From NCBI RefSeq assembly GCF_000243335.1, contig NZ_JH597773.1:4253-68252 (forward strand): a stretch of DNA of 64,000 nt, in the 5' to 3' direction. How positions within the stretch are numbered: the first letter of the stretch is position 1; each line of letters opens with the position of its first letter. The translations under genes and the position numbers were made by a program. This DNA comes from Leptonema illini DSM 21528 (GTDB lineage: Bacteria; Spirochaetota; Leptospiria; Leptospirales; Leptonemataceae). The notes beneath the pieces are model-generated. The model was given only the letters and a program-made list of their open reading frames with translations, searched no databases and was not told the DNA's origin. Positions 60,421 to 64,000 of the stretch are shown piece by piece.

Positions 60421-61515
60421 TCACTTATTCATGCGGGTCATCATTCCCGAGATAATAATCCTCAAATATTCAAGCACACGAACCACCCTGCGATAGTTCA
60501 TGCGATTCGGGCCGACGACGCCCATCGCTCCGATGTTTTTTTCGCCCATGCGATAGCTACCGGCAAGAATCGTCAGGCCCGACAGCGTCGGATTCCGATC
60601 CCCTTCGATCGTGACTGCGATGTCGTCAAGATCGACGGCCCTGCGTAATATGCCGCGAAAGATGTCTTTCATTTCATAGATACGGGAGACGTTGAGCTCG
60701 GGAGAACCAAGCTCTTCAACGACGCGGTCAAGGCCCGTAATAAAGACGTCGTTCCTCTGTCCCATCGAAGCAAAATGCACAGATAGCGTCTTGAGAAGAA
60801 GGCTTGCATACTGATGCAGCTCTCCTTCAAGGCCCACCGGACGCTCGCCTAACTGGCGTTCCACGTCCTGGAGATCGAGGCCCTGAAACTGCTCGTTCAG
60901 ATAACGCGATATCTGCTGCAGATAGCCGCGGGGAATCCGATCCTCGATGGTGATGTTTTTCGTATAAACGGTGCCCGATCGGGTAAGAATGACCATGAGG
61001 ATCTCGTCGGGCCCGACGTCGATGAGCTCGATATGTTTGAGAATCGTTCGTTCGGCCGATGGCGCCACGACAAGCCCGGCATGATTCGTCAGCATGCTCA
61101 GGATCTTGCTTGTCGCCTCAAGCACGTCTTCCATCTGAAAATTGCGACGCAGATACTCTTTCTGGATGGCCATCTGCTCTTCTTGGGCCGGATCAAAGGG
61201 CGGAAGACGAGCGGGCATTCTCGTAATAAAAAAGCGATATCCGCGCTCGGTCGGGATGCGACCCGCAGAGCGATGAGGAGCAAAGAGCATGCCTTTTCGG
61301 CTCAGCTCGGCAAGAATCGAGCGGATGGTGGCCGAACTCAGGTTCAGATCAAAGGACTGCACAAGCTGAAGGCTGCTGATCGGCACGCCGTTCATGATGA
61401 AGGCCTCAATGACAAGGCACAGGATCTCCTCCTCCCTTGCTGTGAGGTGAAAGTTCTCGACCACAGAACTGCCCGGATCGGCCGGGATCATCATATAACC
61501 GGATCTTTCTTCCAT
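60421..61515 (-). CDS. hrcA: Heat-inducible transcription repressor HrcA
   Basis: 364 residues. The N-terminal winged helix (ILCLVIEAFIMNGVPISSLQLVQSFDLNLSSATIRSILAELSRKGML, residues ~30-80) recognises CIRCE, followed by PHRSAGRIPTERGYRFFI and the GAF-like domain ending MGEKNIGAMGVVGPNRMNYRRVVRVLEYL. It represses the operon below 37 C-type stress and is folded by GroEL-type feedback in other bacteria. It leads the operon; a CIRCE-like site lies 133 bp upstream. Confidence 0.97.
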   Translation of the reverse strand: MEERSGYMMIPADPGSSVVENFHLTAREEEILCLVIEAFIMNGVPISSLQLVQSFDLNLSSATIRSILAELSRKGMLFAPHRSAGRIPTERGYRFFITRMPARLPPFDPAQEEQMAIQKEYLRRNFQMEDVLEATSKILSMLTNHAGLVVAPSAERTILKHIELIDVGPDEILMVILTRSGTVYTKNITIEDRIPRGYLQQISRYLNEQFQGLDLQDVERQLGERPVGLEGELHQYASLLLKTLSVHFASMGQRNDVFITGLDRVVEELGSPELNVSRIYEMKDIFRGILRRAVDLDDIAVTIEGDRNPTLSGLTILAGSYRMGEKNIGAMGVVGPNRMNYRRVVRVLEYLRIIISGMMTRMNK

Positions 61516-61647
61516 AACTCAAAAACTAAAAATCATTACGATTTCAGCTCACCGACCACCGCCCTGGGCATCGAGCCCGGGCTCCTTCCGACACGGGAAA
61601 GAGTTCTGGCCGGGAAGCAACCACCTCAACCGACTGCCAGGACGGCA

Positions 61648-61674
61648 TTAGCAATCGACAGATGCGACTGCTAA
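61648..61674 (-). promoter_or_regulatory. CIRCE-like HrcA operator
   Basis: TTAGCAATC-N9-GACTGCTAA. The canonical CIRCE is TTAGCACTC-N9-GAGTGCTAA, so the outer TTAGCA/TGCTAA halves are intact and inner bases differ. It lies just downstream of the hrcA promoter -10, in the position expected for repression by HrcA. Confidence 0.85.
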
Positions 61675-61685
61675 TCATCAGGTAA

Positions 61686-61714
61686 AAAATAGGATATCGG
61701 GGCTCGGGTGTCAA
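61686..61714 (-). promoter_or_regulatory. Sigma-70-type promoter of the hrcA operon
   Basis: On the minus strand, TTGACA (61714-61709), a 17-bp spacer and TATTTT (61691-61686). Transcription would begin at the CIRCE, explaining repression by HrcA. The long leader (about 160 nt) before hrcA holds several GC-rich inverted words. Confidence 0.7.
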
Positions 61715-61726
61715 CTCATTATTGTC

Positions 61727-62239
61727 TCAAAAAGGATCGATTGTGGCAATTCGGATGTAAGTCTGCTTTCTCAGACGTGCCTCTTCATACCGCCCCAGTT
61801 CATCAAGGATGGTGATCGAATTATAGAGAGCCTGGTGAAAGGTCGGATCGAGTCGCAAAGCCCGATCAAAGGCGGCAAGCGCCAGTTCGGATTGATTCAG
61901 ATACCATAGCGCCATGCCAGCATAGAAGTGGCGCCAGGCGAGAGCCTTCTCCTGCCCCGGAATCCCTTCGTAGATGCGGATGGACTCTTCAAGCATACGC
62001 AGGGCCCGCCTCAGATCGACGACATAGTCGGCCGATTCTCGCCGCATGAGCAGACAGCGCACCAGGCCCATCTTCAACCGATCGCTGGTCGGTTCCTGGC
62101 GGAGCGCTGATTCGAAAACCGGGCAGGCCGCGTCGAACTGCCCCTTCTTGAGGAGGGCTTCGGCGGCCTCTGATTCGGCCCGGAGCCCTCCGGAAAAAAA
62201 GAGCAGGCATACGGCGACCGAAACGCAGAGGCGCCTCAT
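61727..62239 (-). CDS. TPR-domain exported protein
   Basis: 170 residues. Signal peptide LCVSVAVCLLFFSGGLRAE, then tetratricopeptide helices (AEALLKKGQFDAACPVFESALRQEPTSDRLKMGLVRCL; ALAAFDRALRLDPTFHQALYNSITILDELGRYEEA). Probably a periplasmic scaffold. It overlaps the upstream gene by 4 bp and is translationally coupled. Confidence 0.75.
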   Translation of the reverse strand: MRRLCVSVAVCLLFFSGGLRAESEAAEALLKKGQFDAACPVFESALRQEPTSDRLKMGLVRCLLMRRESADYVVDLRRALRMLEESIRIYEGIPGQEKALAWRHFYAGMALWYLNQSELALAAFDRALRLDPTFHQALYNSITILDELGRYEEARLRKQTYIRIATIDPF

Positions 62240-63273
62240 AGCACCGCCGAGCTGACAAGGTCGGCGCTGACCGGCATCTGAAAGGAGCTCACCTCGATGC
62301 CAAAGCCGGCGGCAAGCTCGCCGACCGTCTGCAATAAAGGCTCAGCAGGCGAATCGGGGGTCAGCAATATTTTCAGGCCATCATGACGCAGGCGCAGAAT
62401 CAGAACGAGGCGCTGATGAGAGAGGACCCGGCGCAGTTCTTTCAAGAAGCGGTGGCAAACCTGTCCGTCGACAAGTGAGCCGAAGTGAAACTGAACAAGA
62501 CGCGCACCGTCAGCAAGGTTCAGGAAGGAACGCACCTCGCGGGCCGCCGCCTCATAGATGTTACGCCTGAGATGGGAGCGCTTCTCTTTTTCGAGATACC
62601 GAACAAGCAGCGGATGGATCCAATCAAGGGCCGAACGCAGCTCCTCGACCGGTAACAACGGAGGCTCCTCGTCAAAGAAAAAGACGAGCAAGGCCGGGGC
62701 CGATCGATCCTCCCGCGGAATCGAAACGACGCCGCCCAGAGAGGCCAGGAATTCTACCGTAAACCTCTTCGCAAAAAAGGGATTCTCTTTCAACGAACGA
62801 TCGATGACGAATGACTGAACGGAGTCTCTTGTGAAAAAGGGGTCGCGCGCCGATACCCAGAGGTTCTGACGCTGCGCATCGTCCAGGCCGGCACTCAACA
62901 ACAGACGAAATACCCCCTCCTCCCTGGAAAAGAGAAGCACCGCCGATCCAAGAGCCGAAAAACGTCGGTTCCAATCGCCGAGCAGCGACTCCGGTAGCTC
63001 ACCTTCTTTTTCTACATAGAGACGGGCAACGGAGCCGGCAAGACCGGTCAGCGGAGGGCCGAGCTCCTCGAAACGAATCGTCGTTTCAGGACTCTGCGTT
63101 CCGTGGCGCTGAATCGAACGGGCAAGCTCCTTCAGTTCGTCGGTGAACACCCTGTTGCGAATCGGTGGATGCCTTTCGGCCCCGGCCTTTTCTGGAAGGC
63201 TCCGCATCCTTTCACGCAGATGCAGGGCCTTCCAGAACGCCGGATCCTGCCATTGGTCTAATTCATCGGCCAT
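62236..63273 (-). CDS. Unknown protein coupled to TPR gene
   Basis: 345 residues, cytoplasmic in appearance, with no recognised domain. Middle segments such as SAVLLFSREEGVFRLLLSAGLDD and SFVIDRSLKENPFFAKRFTVEFLASLGGVVSIP alternate strands and helices as in GAF-like or serine-phosphatase sensing domains. A C-terminal segment VLILRLRHDGLKILLTPDSPAEPLLQTVGEL resembles another small alpha/beta domain. Function unknown. The stop overlaps the TPR gene start. Confidence 0.6.
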   Translation of the reverse strand: MADELDQWQDPAFWKALHLRERMRSLPEKAGAERHPPIRNRVFTDELKELARSIQRHGTQSPETTIRFEELGPPLTGLAGSVARLYVEKEGELPESLLGDWNRRFSALGSAVLLFSREEGVFRLLLSAGLDDAQRQNLWVSARDPFFTRDSVQSFVIDRSLKENPFFAKRFTVEFLASLGGVVSIPREDRSAPALLVFFFDEEPPLLPVEELRSALDWIHPLLVRYLEKEKRSHLRRNIYEAAAREVRSFLNLADGARLVQFHFGSLVDGQVCHRFLKELRRVLSHQRLVLILRLRHDGLKILLTPDSPAEPLLQTVGELAAGFGIEVSSFQMPVSADLVSSAVL

Positions 63274-63364
63274 AGAGATTATGGAAAAGCTTTCTATTCA
63301 TAAGCGACGCGGCAACGAAAAAAACTTTACCCTTGTCGGGCCGTTCTATTTAAATGGAACTGAC

Positions 63365-64000
63365 GTGAGCGTTATCTACTTCTTCATTGACGGGATCGGC
63401 ATCGGGCCAGACGACCAGGCGACCAACCCTTTCTCGCGGTATGCCACCTCGGTTCTCTCGGTCTGTTCGGCATCGTCCCGTGCAGATGCGCTCAGCCGCG
63501 ACTTCCTGCTGCTCCCGCTTGATGCTGCCATGGGCATCGATGGCCTGCCTCAATCCGCAACAGGGCAGACAAGCCTCTGGACGGGCGTGAACGCTCCGCA
63601 GCTGCTCGGCCACCACCTGACCGGCTTTCCCGGACCGACGCTGCGTGCGGCCATTGAAGAGCATTCGATCTTAAAAAAATTCAAAAACGAAGGCTTCGCA
63701 GCGACTCTTCTCAATGCTTACAGCGAAAAGTTTTTAAAGAAGCTCGAAAGCATGCCGCGCTTTGCAAGCGCCTCGACGCATACGCAGAAGGCCTCGGGCC
63801 AGCCGCTTTTCACGCTCGCCGATCTTGAGGCCGGTCGTGCTCTGTATATGGATATCACGCATCAGATCATGCATCAGTACTATCCTGAAACGAAAGAGCG
63901 TTTTCCCATCGTTGATGCTCACACACGAGGCGCCGACCTTGTGCGCATCGCACAGGATTATGAGCTTGTGATCTTCGAGTACTTCCTGTCAGATAAGGCC
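63365..64000 (+). CDS. Alkaline-phosphatase-superfamily metalloenzyme, N-terminal part
   Basis: At least 212 residues running off the window, from a GTG at 63365 (the only good start). VSVIYFFIDGIGIGPDD is the metal-binding N-terminal motif (FxDGxGIG), as in phosphopentomutase- and phosphoglycerate-mutase-like enzymes. PQSATGQTSLWTGVNAPQLLGHHLTGFPGP holds the Thr nucleophile region (SATGQT). DLVRIAQDYELVIFEYFLSDKA continues toward the second metal site. The substrate cannot be given from this part. Confidence 0.8.
   Translation, partial: MSVIYFFIDGIGIGPDDQATNPFSRYATSVLSVCSASSRADALSRDFLLLPLDAAMGIDGLPQSATGQTSLWTGVNAPQLLGHHLTGFPGPTLRAAIEEHSILKKFKNEGFAATLLNAYSEKFLKKLESMPRFASASTHTQKASGQPLFTLADLEAGRALYMDITHQIMHQYYPETKERFPIVDAHTRGADLVRIAQDYELVIFEYFLSDKA

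Overview
The window looks like chromosome of a free-living spirochaete of the Leptospiraceae, most like Leptonema or Turneriella. This is an inference from an hrcA-grpE-dnaK-dnaJ operon, a P83/100-family protein, periplasmic-flagellum genes (flgB, flgC, fliE, fliF, fliM), many lipoproteins with relaxed spirochaetal lipoboxes, and a fairly high-GC backbone unlike AT-rich Leptospira or Treponema. No tRNA, rRNA or CRISPR array was found.

Layout. 1-3.06 kb is a mobile-element scrapyard: an IS3-family element leaving the window, a C-terminal transposase relic, and a complete IS66 element that truncates a helical-repeat gene. 4-7.8 kb holds a methyltransferase, a TPR-like protein and an ArsR regulator with two SRPBCC (AHSA1-type) proteins. 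7.8-14.3 kb holds a SurA-like lipoprotein, mfd and, divergently, a P83/100 protein. 14.3-16.0 kb is an IS1182-type element with 18-bp inverted repeats and a GGTG target duplication. 16.1-18.7 kb holds an antitoxin with an internally deleted ParE toxin, a two-helix K+ channel, a membrane protein and a third SRPBCC gene.

18.8-26.2 kb is the most interesting part. A tyrosine recombinase is followed by five copies (the last degenerate) of an approximately 35-bp repeat and then by at least six gene cassettes. Five attC-like sites (66-192 bp) separate the cassettes; each has paired R and L boxes and a GTTA core at the cassette boundary. Several cassette genes stop inside the R' box, and their base composition varies widely. 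The layout is that of a chromosomal integron, but the recombinase has the same orientation as its cassettes. It lacks the IntI-specific insertion and has an additional N-terminal module. An IS5-type element has landed in cassette 5. 26.3-28.2 kb carries accessory genes (a small phosphatase, a cupin and an integron-associated-type effector-binding protein) between two blocks of degenerate 32-bp repeats.

28.2-38.3 kb is metabolic and envelope backbone: lipoproteins, MsrA, a TakP-type TRAP transporter, isocitrate dehydrogenase, sulfide:quinone oxidoreductase and an SDR enzyme. 38.4-41.6 kb is flgB-flgC-fliE-fliF. 41.7-43.7 kb is a lipoprotein, lipoprotein, SGNH-hydrolase operon. 43.9-52.5 kb is a long leftward run: fliM, a DUF420-like heme-type membrane protein, then five packed genes for a GT87/GT39-like glycosyltransferase, a SirB1-type protein, a polyprenyl diphosphate synthase, an SGNH protein and an MBOAT acyltransferase, together suggesting surface-glycan assembly and acylation. 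52.6-56.5 kb holds a Uma2-family protein, miaB, a Cys-cluster protein and a GnnA-like Gfo/Idh/MocA dehydrogenase. 56.5-61.7 kb is the heat-shock operon behind a CIRCE-like operator. The window ends with two small unknown genes and the start of an alkaline-phosphatase-superfamily metalloenzyme.
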